In this document: positions 54,184-62,412 of the stretch, in pieces
Position numbering within the stretch: position 1 is the first letter of the stretch
Layout: the number at the start of each line of letters is the position of its first letter
Assembly (NCBI GenBank): GCA_900314755.1
Contig: OMWH01000009.1
Location: 124,001-188,000, forward strand
DNA from: an uncultured Prevotellaceae bacterium
GTDB lineage: Bacteria; Bacteroidota; Bacteroidia; Bacteroidales; Bacteroidaceae
DNA length: 64,000 nucleotides
Direction of reading: 5' to 3'
Program-made: the position numbers and the translations under genes
The notes under the pieces: generated by a model
Database searches by the model: none
The model's input: only the letters and a program-made list of their open reading frames with translations
What the model was told of the DNA's origin: nothing

Positions 54184-55566
54184 GTGAGCATCGGAAAAAG
54201 CGAGAGTCTTCTGGCAAGCATCCGCGAGGGTCGCGAGATGACACAGGCAGAGAAACTCAGGCTGATCATCAGCCTGAGTATTCCTAGTATATTGGCACAG
54301 ATATCTGCCACGGTCATGTTCTTCATCGACGCATCGATGGTAGGACATCTGGGTGCCAAGGCGTCTGCCGCCATCGGACTGGTAGAGACGACAGGATGGC
54401 TGATGGGAGGACTCGGTTCCGCTGCCAACATGGGATTCTCGGTGCAGGTGGCGCATGCCATCGGTGCCAACGACTTCAAGCGGGCGCGCCGCATCTTACG
54501 CCAGGCACTGGTCTGTTGTCTGATTTTCAGTCTTGTCATCTCGATAACCGGCATTCTCATCAGTGGTCCACTTCCCTATTGGCTGGGAGGCTCTGAGGAG
54601 ATAGCCCATGACGCTTCCATTTATTTCGCCATTATCGGGTTCTGCGGCATTTTCTTCCAGATGAACGGGCTGGGCAGTTCGATGCTGAAATGCTCCGGCG
54701 ACATGAAGATTCCCTCCATACTGAACATCTTGGCTTGTGCACTGGATGTGGTCTTCAACTACTTCTTTATCTATATCGCTGACATGGGAGTGACTGGTGC
54801 AGCCATAGGTACCGGACTCGCTGAGTTTGTGACGGCTTCGCTGATGCTCTACTTCCTGCTTTGCCGTTCTGACATCCTGCGACTGAAAGGCAGGCCACGC
54901 CGCTCTTTCCGTCCACAGGCTGATGTCGTCAACAACGCTTTCAAGATCGGGGCACCGATGGGACTGCAGCACATGCTGATGGGCGGTGCACAGATTGTGA
55001 GTACCATCATCGTCGCTCCTCTGGGTACTGTCGCCATTGCCGCCCACTCCCTTGCCATTACTGTCGAGAGTCTGTGCTACATGCCTGGCTACGGTATTGC
55101 CGATGCTGCCACGACACTGGTAGGACAGAGTTTTGGTGCCGGCAAGCGATTGCTCACACAGTCTTTTGCCCGCATGTCCGTAGGACTGGGTATGCTGGTG
55201 ATGACCATCATGGGTGTCATGATGTGGATATTCGCACCAGAGCTGATGTCACTGATGACTCCCGTGGAGGAGATTATCGCCATTGGTGCCCAGTCGTTGC
55301 GCATCGAGGCTTTCGCTGAACCGATGTTTGCAGCGTCCATCGTCTGCTATGGTGTCTTCGTGGGTGCCGGCGACACACTGAAGCCGTCTATCATGAACCT
55401 CACCAGTATGTGGGCAGTCCGCCTGACCTTTGCCGCCTATCTGGCTCCTACCTACGGACTGCCCGGTGTATGGACGGCAATGGCGGTAGAACTTACTTTC
55501 CGTGGTACCATTTTCCTTTTGCGCCTGTTCTTTGGCAATTGGGCAAAAGGTATCAAGAACGATTAG
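54184..55566 (+). CDS. MATE family efflux transporter
   Basis: The 460-residue protein has twelve predicted membrane helices in two MATE repeats (SIPSILAQISATVMFFIDASMVGHLG; GAPMGLQHMLMGGAQIVSTI). The open frame begins at 54082 inside the galactosidase gene. I chose the GTG at 54184, which gives SIGKSESLLASIREGREMT, an N-terminal pattern I recognise in Bacteroidales MATE proteins. An ATG at 54238 is the alternative. It exports cationic drugs or metabolites using ion gradients. It lies 13 nt after the alpha-galactosidase stop. Confidence 0.9.
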   Translation: MSIGKSESLLASIREGREMTQAEKLRLIISLSIPSILAQISATVMFFIDASMVGHLGAKASAAIGLVETTGWLMGGLGSAANMGFSVQVAHAIGANDFKRARRILRQALVCCLIFSLVISITGILISGPLPYWLGGSEEIAHDASIYFAIIGFCGIFFQMNGLGSSMLKCSGDMKIPSILNILACALDVVFNYFFIYIADMGVTGAAIGTGLAEFVTASLMLYFLLCRSDILRLKGRPRRSFRPQADVVNNAFKIGAPMGLQHMLMGGAQIVSTIIVAPLGTVAIAAHSLAITVESLCYMPGYGIADAATTLVGQSFGAGKRLLTQSFARMSVGLGMLVMTIMGVMMWIFAPELMSLMTPVEEIIAIGAQSLRIEAFAEPMFAASIVCYGVFVGAGDTLKPSIMNLTSMWAVRLTFAAYLAPTYGLPGVWTAMAVELTFRGTIFLLRLFFGNWAKGIKND

Positions 55567-55576
55567 ATTAAACAGG

Positions 55577-55806
55577 GATAAAAAACAAAGCAGCCGGGAG
55601 ATCACTCTTCCGGCATGCTTACTTTTCTTTTCCTATTAATAACTAAAAACTTGCTTTCTCTACAAAACTAATACCTTACTACTAACCTAAAACTACTAAC
55701 AAACCAAAAACTTATGTCTTATTCGTTATCCTCAATCTTTTCCTTACTAACAACCTATTGTCTGTTATCCTCAATCTTATTTACCTTTGTGTGTTCCTCT
55801 GAATCA
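55577..55806 (-). ncRNA. Candidate small RNA of about 230 nt (promoter to terminator, no ORF)
   Basis: On the minus strand a promoter (ATTG at 55839-55842, TACCTTTG at 55812-55819) would start a transcript near 55806. It ends at a strong terminator: a GCCGG/CCGGC stem extended by AAGCA/TGCTT (55588-55620) and then TTTGTTTTTT. The body is purine/T-rich with two exact GATTGAGGATAAC copies (55725-55737 and 55764-55776). It has no plausible ORF. Downstream lies only the opposite strand of the MATE gene, so this is not a leader. I cannot name the RNA family; a 6S-like or other regulatory RNA is possible. Confidence 0.6.
55588..55633. terminator. Bidirectional terminator between the MATE gene and the small RNA
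   Basis: The hairpin 55588-55620 (AAGCAGCCGG with CCGGC-a-TGCTT) is followed by ACTTTTCTTTT on the plus strand and TTTGTTTTTT on the minus strand, so it can end both transcripts. Confidence 0.75.
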
Positions 55807-55811
55807 CGATG

Positions 55812-55842
55812 CAAAGGTAAGCAGATTTCATCATCCTGCAAT
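55812..55842 (-). promoter_or_regulatory. Promoter of the 55.6 kb small RNA candidate
   Basis: TACCTTTG (55812-55819) with ATTG (55839-55842) at a 19 bp spacing, one mismatch from consensus. It lies downstream of the rsmA stop, with no gene start behind it. Confidence 0.6.
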
Positions 55843-55889
55843 GAAATCTTCCGGTTTTAAGTGAAAAAAGGGATTATTCTTGACTTACA

Positions 55890-56684
55890 TCAACTTTTTG
55901 TGTCCGCACACAGCAACTGGCTACCCACCCAGCTCGTCAGCTCCACAAAGTCCGTAACTGTCAGTTGTTCAGGGCGTTTCGTAGCGAAAGGAGCATCATC
56001 CGACCCTTGAATCAGTTGTCGCAAGGAAACACGCAACATTTTGCGACGTTGGTTGAACACCGTTTTCACTACTCGCTTAAACAAATTCTCGTCGCAATCC
56101 AGATGCTGCACCTTGTTGCGGGTCATGCGAATGACGGCACTCTGCACCTTGGGAGGGGGATTGAAGACGGAGGGCTCTACGGTGAAGAGGTACTCCACGT
56201 CATACCATGCCTGTATCAGTACCGACAGGATGCCATACGCCTTCGTACCGGGTTGCGAGGCGATGCGCAGCGCCACCTCCCGCTGTATCATACCCGTACA
56301 GCAGGGTATCAGATCACGGTTATCAAGCATCTTGAAGAATATCTGCGACGAGATATCATAAGGATAATTACCCGTCAGTACGAACTGCTGTCCGTCGAAC
56401 ACCTTCTGTAAGTCCATGCGAAGGAAGTCCTCACCCAAGATATTCTCCCGCAACCGAGGAAAACGCTCGTTCAGGTACGCCACACTCTCCCTGTCAATCT
56501 CCACCACCTTGAAAGGACGGTCCTTCTCCACCAGATACTGGGTCATCACCCCCATACCAGGTCCCACTTCCAATACAGGGATGTCACCGTATGGCTCATC
56601 CACCGTATCAGCGATGCGCTTAGCTATTGACAGGTCAGTCAGGAAATGCTGACCCAGGTTTTTCTTCGGTCGTACTTGCTTCAT
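55890..56684 (-). CDS. rsmA: 16S rRNA dimethyladenosine transferase
   Basis: The 264-residue protein (KsgA) starts MKQVRPKKNLGQHFLTDLSI. It has the SAM motif VLEVGPGMGVMTQYL, the catalytic TGNYPYDISSQIFFKML (NYPY for NLPY) and the C-terminal helical domain. It dimethylates two adenines of helix 45 in 16S rRNA. The frame opens at 56762, but the ATG at 56684 gives the family N-terminus and lies 5 nt after a TACCTTTG box, so the mRNA appears leaderless. Confidence 0.95.
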   Translation of the reverse strand: MKQVRPKKNLGQHFLTDLSIAKRIADTVDEPYGDIPVLEVGPGMGVMTQYLVEKDRPFKVVEIDRESVAYLNERFPRLRENILGEDFLRMDLQKVFDGQQFVLTGNYPYDISSQIFFKMLDNRDLIPCCTGMIQREVALRIASQPGTKAYGILSVLIQAWYDVEYLFTVEPSVFNPPPKVQSAVIRMTRNKVQHLDCDENLFKRVVKTVFNQRRKMLRVSLRQLIQGSDDAPFATKRPEQLTVTDFVELTSWVGSQLLCADTKS

Positions 56685-56689
56685 TGCTG

Positions 56690-56721
56690 CAAAGGTAGTG
56701 CAAATTGAGTGAAATACCAAA
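56690..56721 (-). promoter_or_regulatory. rsmA promoter
   Basis: TTTG (56718-56721), a 20 bp spacer and TACCTTTG (56690-56697) on the minus strand; the ATG follows after 5 nt. Confidence 0.7.
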
Positions 56722-56750
56722 TTTATTTGAGTATTTCCGAAATGCCGCCT

Positions 56751-56840
56751 ACCTTCGACCAAAGGTCAAAGGTACGATTAAGTGACGACATCTACATCAG
56801 CAGAAGGTGCCGTTTGCTTTTGACATCCGTAACGGCAACC
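56751..56840. other. Two long palindromes at the start of the rsmA-etfB spacer
   Basis: ACCTT-c-GACC-AAA-GGTC-a-AAGGT (56751-56773) is a ten-pair palindrome with one mismatch. Further on, GCCGTT (56809-56814) pairs with AACGGC (56831-56836), extended by GGT/ACC. No ORF is supported here. Confidence 0.7.
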
Positions 56841-56854
56841 TTTGTAAAGGATGC

Positions 56855-56940
56855 CTCCTTTCATTGTAAATCAAATTGAATTACTTAGTAAATCAAATTG
56901 AATTACCGAGTAAATCAAATTGATTTACAGTGTAAACTAA
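56855..56940. repeat. 22 bp-period palindrome array, part 1
   Basis: Palindromes are centred at 56864, 56886, 56908 and 56930, exactly 22 bp apart. Examples are TTAC-TTA-GTAA, TTAC-CGA-GTAA and TTTAC-AGT-GTAAA, joined by the conserved TCAAATTGA. A fifth palindrome (GTAGA/TCTAC) is centred near 56950. Confidence 0.85.
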
Positions 56941-56976
56941 GGTAGATTGCAATTCTACATGATATAGTTTTCATTG

Positions 56977-57076
56977 ACGAAGCCCATAGCTTCATCCTTT
57001 GAAGCCCGTACCTTCAACCCTCGGCGCCTAAAGCTTCGACCCATGGAGCCTAAAGGCTCCGTAAGGAGGACTTTAC
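56977..57076. repeat. 22 bp-period hairpin array, part 2, with changing stems
   Basis: Hairpins are centred at 56986 (GAAGC-CCATA-GCTTC), 57008 (TGAAG/CTTCA), 57030 (TCGGCGC/GCTTCGA with one mismatch) and about 57052 (GGAGCC-TAAA-GGCTCC). Spacing is 22 bp. The stem sequence differs between units while pairing is kept. GTAAG/CTTTAC (57061-57076) adds a fifth hairpin. Confidence 0.85.
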
Positions 57077-57134
57077 CCGTTTTTATACGTATTTTAGGTC
57101 AAAAACACCAATCCTTGTCACCCTTGTCACCTCA

Positions 57135-57190
57135 TTGTTACCGTAACGACCTGTTTTTCAAATACTTTTGCAAGGCGGCAACGGTAACAA
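57135..57190. repeat. Inverted repeat TTGTTACCGT/ACGGTAACAA in the rsmA-etfB spacer
   Basis: TTGTTACCGT (57135-57144) and ACGGTAACAA (57181-57190) are exact complements about 36 bp apart, preceded by a CCTTGTCACC duplication. The GTTACCG core is shared with the 23 bp inverted repeat and the hairpin array near 39.2-39.4 kb. A CG-alternating stretch (ACGCGTGCGCGCG, about 57211) follows. Confidence 0.75.
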
Positions 57191-57302
57191 GGGTAAAAAA
57201 CTTTAAGTATACGCGTGCGCGCGAGGGAATCTGAGTTTAAAAGCATTAGATTGCACAAAACGACGGAATTGTGCACAAAGAGGTCGTTTTTGTGCATTTT
57301 AT

Positions 57303-57333
57303 TTTGCCGTGTGCGGAAAAATCCTTACCTTTG
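57303..57333 (+). promoter_or_regulatory. Consensus promoter of the etfBA operon
   Basis: TTTG (57303-57306), a 19 bp spacer and TACCTTTG (57326-57333) match the consensus exactly. A leader of about 70 nt follows and includes a GCGCTTTTT/AAAAAGCAC hairpin. Confidence 0.85.
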
Positions 57334-57407
57334 CAGCGCTTTTTGAAAAAAGCACTGTGAAGACAGGCGATTTTGAAATTCAATATTATACATTATTAAT
57401 TAATAAT

Positions 57408-58280
57408 ATGGCTTTAAAGATTGTTGTGCTGGCGAAGCAAGTGCCAGACACCCGTAATGTGGGTAAGGATGCCATGACAGCAGAAGGTACGGTCAACCGT
57501 GCTGCCCTACCCGCTATCTTCAATCCCGAAGATTTGAATGCCTTGGAGCAGGCTCTCCGCTTGAAGGAGCAGAATCCAGGCTCTACAGTAGGAATCCTCA
57601 CGATGGGTCCTCCACGTGCTGGTGAGATTATTCGTCAAGGACTGTATCGTGGTGCCGATACGGGTTGGTTGCTGACTGACCGTCTGTTCGCCGGTGCCGA
57701 TACGCTTGCCACCTCTTACGCACTTGCCACTGCCATCAAGAAGATTGGTGACGTAGACATCGTGATTGGTGGTCGTCAGGCTATCGACGGTGATACCGCA
57801 CAGGTAGGTCCACAGGTTGCCCAGAAACTGGGTCTGAACCAGGTGACATACGCTGAGGAGGTCATCAGCGTGAAGGACGGCAAGGCTACTATCAAGCGTG
57901 TCATCGACGGTGGTGTGGAGACCGTAGAGGCTCCCCTGCCCGTAGTGATCACCGTCAACGGAAGTGCTGCTCCCTGTCGCCCCCAGAACGCCAAGCTGGT
58001 GATGAAGTACAAGCGTGCCACCTGTCCGATGGAGCGTCCTGCCGAGGGCACACCTTATGACTATCTGTATGACGAGCGTCCTGAGCTGAACCTCAACCAG
58101 TGGAGCGTTGCCGATGTGGATGGCGATGCCAGCCAGTGCGGTCTCGCAGGTTCTCCCACGAAGGTAAAGGCAGTGAAGAACATCGTGTTCCAGGCTAAGG
58201 AGTCGAAAACTTTGACGGCTTCTGATGCTGATGTCGAGGGAATGATCAAAGAATTGTTGGAAGAGAAAATCATTGGCTAA
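57408..58280 (+). CDS. etfB: Electron transfer flavoprotein beta subunit
   Basis: The 290-residue protein has IVVLAKQVPDTRNVG, NPEDLNALEQALRLKE, IVIGGRQAIDGDTAQVGPQVAQ and a C-terminal extension. It forms the FAD-containing ETF heterodimer with the next gene product and exchanges electrons with the acyl-CoA dehydrogenase. The frame opens at 57309, but the ATG at 57408 gives the standard N-terminus MALKIVVLAKQ. It is first in a three-gene operon. Confidence 0.95.
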   Translation: MALKIVVLAKQVPDTRNVGKDAMTAEGTVNRAALPAIFNPEDLNALEQALRLKEQNPGSTVGILTMGPPRAGEIIRQGLYRGADTGWLLTDRLFAGADTLATSYALATAIKKIGDVDIVIGGRQAIDGDTAQVGPQVAQKLGLNQVTYAEEVISVKDGKATIKRVIDGGVETVEAPLPVVITVNGSAAPCRPQNAKLVMKYKRATCPMERPAEGTPYDYLYDERPELNLNQWSVADVDGDASQCGLAGSPTKVKAVKNIVFQAKESKTLTASDADVEGMIKELLEEKIIG

Positions 58281-58289
58281 TATAGGATT

Positions 58290-59315
58290 ATGAACAACGT
58301 ATTTGTATATTGCGAGATAGAAGGTACTCAGGTACAGGAAGTATCTCAGGAGTTGCTGACCAAAGGTCGCAAACTCGCCAATGAACTGAATGTAGAGCTC
58401 CATGCCGTTGTTGCCGGTACAGGTATCAAGGGTAAGGTAGAGGACCAGATACTGCCCTATGGCGTCGACAAGCTGTTTGTCTTCGACGGCGAGGGACTGT
58501 TCCCCTATACCTCAGCTCCCCACACCGACATCCTCGTCAACCTCTTCAAGGAGGAGCAGCCGCAGATCTGTCTGATGGGTGCTACGGTGATTGGTCGTGA
58601 CCTCGGTCCCCGTGTCAGTTCCTCACTGACCTCCGGTCTGACCGCCGACTGCACAGAGTTGGAGATTGGTCCGTATGAAGACAAGAAAGCCGGTAAGGTT
58701 TATGAGAACCTGCTCTACCAGATTCGTCCTGCCTTCGGTGGTAACATCGTGGCAACAATCGTGAATCCTGAGCACCGTCCACAGATGGCTACCGTCCGCT
58801 CTGGTGTGATGCAGAAGGCTATCTACGAGGGTAAAGCTAAGAATGATGTCGTATATCCTGAGGTTTCCAAATATGTGGATATGGCTGTTGCCGGCGTGGT
58901 AAAGGTACTCGACCACCATGTAGAGGCTGCCAAGCACAACCTGAAGGGTGCGCCCATCGTCGTTGCCGGTGGTTACGGTATGGGTTCGAAGGAGAACTTC
59001 GACATGCTGTTCCAGCTCGCCAAAGTATTGCATGGTGAGGTCGGTGGTTCTCGTGCCGCTGTCGATGCCGGCTGGCTCGACCATGACCGTCAGATTGGTC
59101 AGACGGGTGTCACCGTTCATCCGAAGGTGTATATCGCCTGTGGTATCTCTGGACAGATTCAGCACATCGCAGGTATGCAGGACTCTGGTATCATCATTTC
59201 TGTGAACAGCGATCCCGATGCGCCTATCAACAAGATTGCTGACTATGTCATTGTTGGTACTGTTGAGGAAGTGGTTCCCAAGCTCATTAAGTATTACAAG
59301 CAAAATTCGAAATAA
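58290..59315 (+). CDS. etfA: Electron transfer flavoprotein alpha subunit
   Basis: The 341-residue protein has an N-terminal ETF fold and the C-terminal FAD-binding half (GAPIVVAGGYGMGSKENF, LDHDRQIGQTGVTVHPKVYI, GISGQIQHIAGM, NSDPDAPINKIADYVIVG). The FAD-contact motifs look intact. It starts 9 nt after etfB and ends 1 nt before the dehydrogenase gene. Confidence 0.96.
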   Translation: MNNVFVYCEIEGTQVQEVSQELLTKGRKLANELNVELHAVVAGTGIKGKVEDQILPYGVDKLFVFDGEGLFPYTSAPHTDILVNLFKEEQPQICLMGATVIGRDLGPRVSSSLTSGLTADCTELEIGPYEDKKAGKVYENLLYQIRPAFGGNIVATIVNPEHRPQMATVRSGVMQKAIYEGKAKNDVVYPEVSKYVDMAVAGVVKVLDHHVEAAKHNLKGAPIVVAGGYGMGSKENFDMLFQLAKVLHGEVGGSRAAVDAGWLDHDRQIGQTGVTVHPKVYIACGISGQIQHIAGMQDSGIIISVNSDPDAPINKIADYVIVGTVEEVVPKLIKYYKQNSK

Positions 59316-59316
59316 C

Positions 59317-60951
59317 ATGGCAAACTATTATAGCGATCATCCTGAGATCGGGTTCTACTTGAACCACCCCCTGATGGCTCGTATCGTTGAGCTGAAAGAA
59401 AAGGGTTTCGCTGATGAGCCAAACTCTGAGGCTGTTGACCTGGAAGGTCCGCACCTCGAGAACGGTCGTATGATCTATGCCTCTAAGACTTACGAGAACC
59501 TCGACGCCACCCGTAAGGCTGGTCTGTGGGGTGTCTCCATGCCCCGTCGCTACGGCGGTCTGAACCTGCCCAACGCAGTGTTCTCCATGCTGAGTGAGAT
59601 GATTTCAGCCGCTGATGCCGGTTTCCAGAATATCTGGAGTCTGCAGAGCTGTATCGACACCCTCTATGAGTTCGGCAGCGAGGAGCAGCGCCAGAAGTAT
59701 ATCCCCCGTGTTTGTGCCGGTGAGGGTATGTCTATGGACCTCACAGAGCCCGATGCCGGTTCTGACCTGCAGCGTGTCATGCTGAAGGCTACCTTCGACG
59801 AGAAGGAGAACTGCTGGCGTCTGAATGGTGTGAAGCGTTTCATCACCAACGGTGACTCAGACATCCACCTCGTACTCGCCCGCTCTGAGGAAGGTACGAA
59901 GGACGGACGTGGTCTGTCTATGTTCATCTACGACAAGCGCCAGGGCGGTGTTGACGTTCGTCACATCGAGCATAAGCTGGGTATCCACGGCTCACCTACC
60001 TGTGAGCTGACCTATAAGAATGCCAAGGCAGAACTCTGCGGTTCTACCCGTCTGGGTCTTATCAAGTACGTGATGGCACTGATGAACGGTGCCCGTCTGG
60101 GTATCGCCGCACAGTCGGTAGGTGTGGAGCAGGAGGCTTACAACGAGGGTCTTGCCTATGCCAAGGAGCGTCAGCAGTTTGGTGACAAGATCATCAACTT
60201 CCCCGCTGTCTACGACATGCTCTCCCGTATGAAGGCGAAGTTGGACGCTGGTCGTTCACTGCTCTATGAGACAGCCTGCTACGTGGATGTCTACAAGTGC
60301 CTGGAGGATATCGAGCGTGACCGTAAACTGACACCTGAGGAGAAACAGGAACTGAAGAAGTACCAGCGTCTTGCTGATGCCTTCACTCCACTTGCCAAGG
60401 GTATGAACTCCGAGTATGCCAACCAGAACGCCTACGATGCCATCAGCATCCACGGCGGTTCGGGCTTCATCATGGAGTATAAGAGTCAGCGTTTGTTCCG
60501 CGATGCCCGTATCTTCTCTATCTACGAGGGTACCACCCAGTTGCAGGTCGTTGCTGCTATCCGCTATATCTCTAACGGTACGATGCTGAACAATATCAAG
60601 GACATGCTCGCTGCCCTGCCTGCCGAAGCCGATGCTGCTCTGAAGGCTCGTGTGGAGAAACTCATCCCTGTCTACGAGGATGCACTGAACTATGTGAAGG
60701 CACTCGACAATCAGGATGCTCACGACTTCCTTGCCCGTCGTCTCTATGACATGACCGCAGAACTCGTGATGTCACTTTTGATTATCCGTGATGCTGCCAA
60801 GGCACCAGAGTTGTTCAAGAAGTCTGCCAATGTCTATGTCCGCATGACGGAGGAGGATGTATGTGGTAAGGCTGCCTACATCAAGAACTTCAAGGTAGAA
60901 GACCTAGAGAACTTTAAGGCTGCAGAACCCGAGGCAGAAGCTGAAGCATAA
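59317..60951 (+). CDS. Acyl-CoA dehydrogenase
   Basis: The 544-residue protein is longer than the 380-residue short-chain type. It has FAD-binding segments (GMSMDLTEPDAGSDLQRV; GVKRFITNGD), substrate-domain helices, and the C-terminal GGSGFIMEYKSQRLFRDARI and IYEGTTQLQVVAAIR with the usual catalytic-loop Glu. The extended N-terminus and C-terminal helical part place it in the larger acyl-CoA dehydrogenase class. With EtfBA it could run fatty-acid oxidation or, in an anaerobe, reduction of enoyl-CoA. The direction cannot be read from sequence. Confidence 0.93.
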   Translation: MANYYSDHPEIGFYLNHPLMARIVELKEKGFADEPNSEAVDLEGPHLENGRMIYASKTYENLDATRKAGLWGVSMPRRYGGLNLPNAVFSMLSEMISAADAGFQNIWSLQSCIDTLYEFGSEEQRQKYIPRVCAGEGMSMDLTEPDAGSDLQRVMLKATFDEKENCWRLNGVKRFITNGDSDIHLVLARSEEGTKDGRGLSMFIYDKRQGGVDVRHIEHKLGIHGSPTCELTYKNAKAELCGSTRLGLIKYVMALMNGARLGIAAQSVGVEQEAYNEGLAYAKERQQFGDKIINFPAVYDMLSRMKAKLDAGRSLLYETACYVDVYKCLEDIERDRKLTPEEKQELKKYQRLADAFTPLAKGMNSEYANQNAYDAISIHGGSGFIMEYKSQRLFRDARIFSIYEGTTQLQVVAAIRYISNGTMLNNIKDMLAALPAEADAALKARVEKLIPVYEDALNYVKALDNQDAHDFLARRLYDMTAELVMSLLIIRDAAKAPELFKKSANVYVRMTEEDVCGKAAYIKNFKVEDLENFKAAEPEAEAEA

Positions 60952-60974
60952 ACAACAGTTTATTCTATAAAAAG

Positions 60975-61010
60975 AATCCGATGGGTCATACAGACTCATC
61001 GGATTTTTCT
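60975..61010. terminator. Bidirectional terminator between the dehydrogenase and symporter genes
   Basis: AATCCGATG (60975-60983) pairs with CATCGGATT (60997-61005), followed by T residues; GGTC/GACT extends the stem inside. It overlaps the last codons of the convergent symporter gene. Confidence 0.75.
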
Positions 61011-61930
61011 TTCATGCTATAGAACTTTGCCACCAGGGCACCACTGATATTATGCCATACGCTGAAGATGGCACCAGGAATAGATGCCATGGGGAATGCG
61101 GAAAAGTGGATGGTCGCCAAGGATGAGGCAAGACCACTGTTTTGCATACCTACCTCGATGGAGATGGCAGTACGCTTGGGATGTGTCAACCGTAACAACT
61201 TCCCTACCCCATAACCCAAAGCCAGTCCGCAAAGGTTATGCAGAACAACAACGGCAACGACAATCAGTCCGCCTGTGAGAAGTTTGGAGGCATTATGTCC
61301 CACAATGATCGCTACCAGTGAAGCAATCATCACGGAGGAGAACGCAGGAAGATACGCCACCACACGGCGTGTCAACTCAGGCATATAATGCTGTATCAAG
61401 AAACCAACAAGGATGGGGGCTATCACCACATAGACAATAGACAGCAACATGCCCACGGCATCCACATCCACGAAAGTTCCTGCCATCAGCCATGTCAGCA
61501 ACGGTGTCAACAACGGAGCAAGCACCGTCGAGGTTGCCGTCATACCTACAGACAATGCCAAGTCGCCTTTAGCAAGATAGGTAATGACATTAGAGGCAGT
61601 ACCGCCAGGACAACAGCCTACAAGAATTACGCCCAGCGCCAGATCGGGTGGCAGGGAGAAAGCCTTAGTCAATAGCCAAGCGAGCAAAGGCATAATCGTG
61701 AACTGCGCCAGGCAACCTGTCAGCACATCTTTCGGACGACTGAACACGACACGGAAATCGTCAGGGTTCAGTGTCAGTCCCATTCCGAACATAATCAATC
61801 CGAGCATAGGATTGACTACCCACGTTCCTACAGCGGCAAACGGAGCAGGAACCAGTAAAGACAATAGTGCCATGACCAAAACCAAAGCACCCATCCAACG
61901 GGCTATGAAATCACAAATCCTCTTCATCAT
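60986..61930 (-). CDS. Bile acid:sodium symporter family protein
   Basis: The 314-residue protein has about nine membrane helices and BASS-family motifs: MLGLIMFGMGLTLNPDDF, LGVILVGCCPGGTASNVITYLAKGDLALSVGMT and EVGMQNSGLASSLA. Members transport bile acids, pantothenate or other organic anions with sodium; the substrate is unknown here. The ATG at 61930 is preferred to a TTG at 61960. It starts 13 nt after the yraN stop and is probably co-transcribed with it. Confidence 0.92.
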   Translation of the reverse strand: MMKRICDFIARWMGALVLVMALLSLLVPAPFAAVGTWVVNPMLGLIMFGMGLTLNPDDFRVVFSRPKDVLTGCLAQFTIMPLLAWLLTKAFSLPPDLALGVILVGCCPGGTASNVITYLAKGDLALSVGMTATSTVLAPLLTPLLTWLMAGTFVDVDAVGMLLSIVYVVIAPILVGFLIQHYMPELTRRVVAYLPAFSSVMIASLVAIIVGHNASKLLTGGLIVVAVVVLHNLCGLALGYGVGKLLRLTHPKRTAISIEVGMQNSGLASSLATIHFSAFPMASIPGAIFSVWHNISGALVAKFYSMKEKSDESV

Positions 61931-61943
61931 CTTCTTATTCTTA

Positions 61944-62297
61944 TTAGAATGCGTCAACAATATGTTCTATCTCTGGCTCCATACCGACAGAGCCTATGAC
62001 ACTGACAATATCAAAACGTATCTCGCCATCGAAATGACGGTACTTCACATAATGATTGGCAGCCAACTGCAGATGACGTATCTTCTGATAGCCTACGGCA
62101 TCAACAGGATCGGTGAACAGACGGTTGCTGCGGGTCTTCACCTCCACAAAGACAACGGTGTCACCGTCCAAGGCAATGATATCCAAGTCACGGTGCCCGC
62201 TCTTCCAGTCGCGCTCCAGAATCTGATATCCTTTGTGAAGCAGATAATCCACCGCCATCTGCTCCCCCCATTTGCCTAAATCATTATGTTCCGCCAT
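61944..62297 (-). CDS. YraN/UPF0102 family endonuclease-like protein
   Basis: The 117-residue protein has the family pattern LGKWGEQMAVDYLLHKGYQILERDW, DLDIIALDGDTVVFVEVKTR and DAVGYQKIRHLQLAANHYV. The Asp, Glu and Lys of the PD-(D/E)XK-like nuclease core are present. The cellular role is not established. A -7 box TATCTTTG (minus strand, 62319-62326) lies 21 nt upstream. Confidence 0.92.
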   Translation of the reverse strand: MAEHNDLGKWGEQMAVDYLLHKGYQILERDWKSGHRDLDIIALDGDTVVFVEVKTRSNRLFTDPVDAVGYQKIRHLQLAANHYVKYRHFDGEIRFDIVSVIGSVGMEPEIEHIVDAF

Positions 62298-62347
62298 TAA
62301 TCATATATTTTTCGACTGCAAAGATACAAAATTCCCAGAAAATATAG

Positions 62348-62412
62348 TATCTTTGCAAAGCACTAAAAACAGAAGACTTATGAAAAAACTTTTTATCGGA
62401 GGCACAGGCTAA
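62348..62412 (+). pseudogene. Promoter plus first ten codons of a deleted epimerase-like gene
   Basis: TATCTTTG (62348-62355) and a 24 nt leader lead to an ATG at 62380 encoding MKKLFIGGTG and then TAA. The peptide is the beta-alpha start of a nucleotide-binding NAD-dependent epimerase/dehydratase (GGTG then normally x-x-G/S). Translation stops exactly where the convergent purN gene ends (62409-62411). This looks like a deletion that joined the gene's fifth codon pair region to purN. Confidence 0.55.

Noticed and set aside
56855-57076. Possible CRISPR array in the rsmA-etfB spacer
   Set aside because: Units are head-to-tail palindromes with drifting stems, not identical repeats separated by spacers.
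57507-58403. 298-codon minus-strand frame over etfB
   Set aside because: Shadow frame; etfB has a consensus promoter and conserved motifs.
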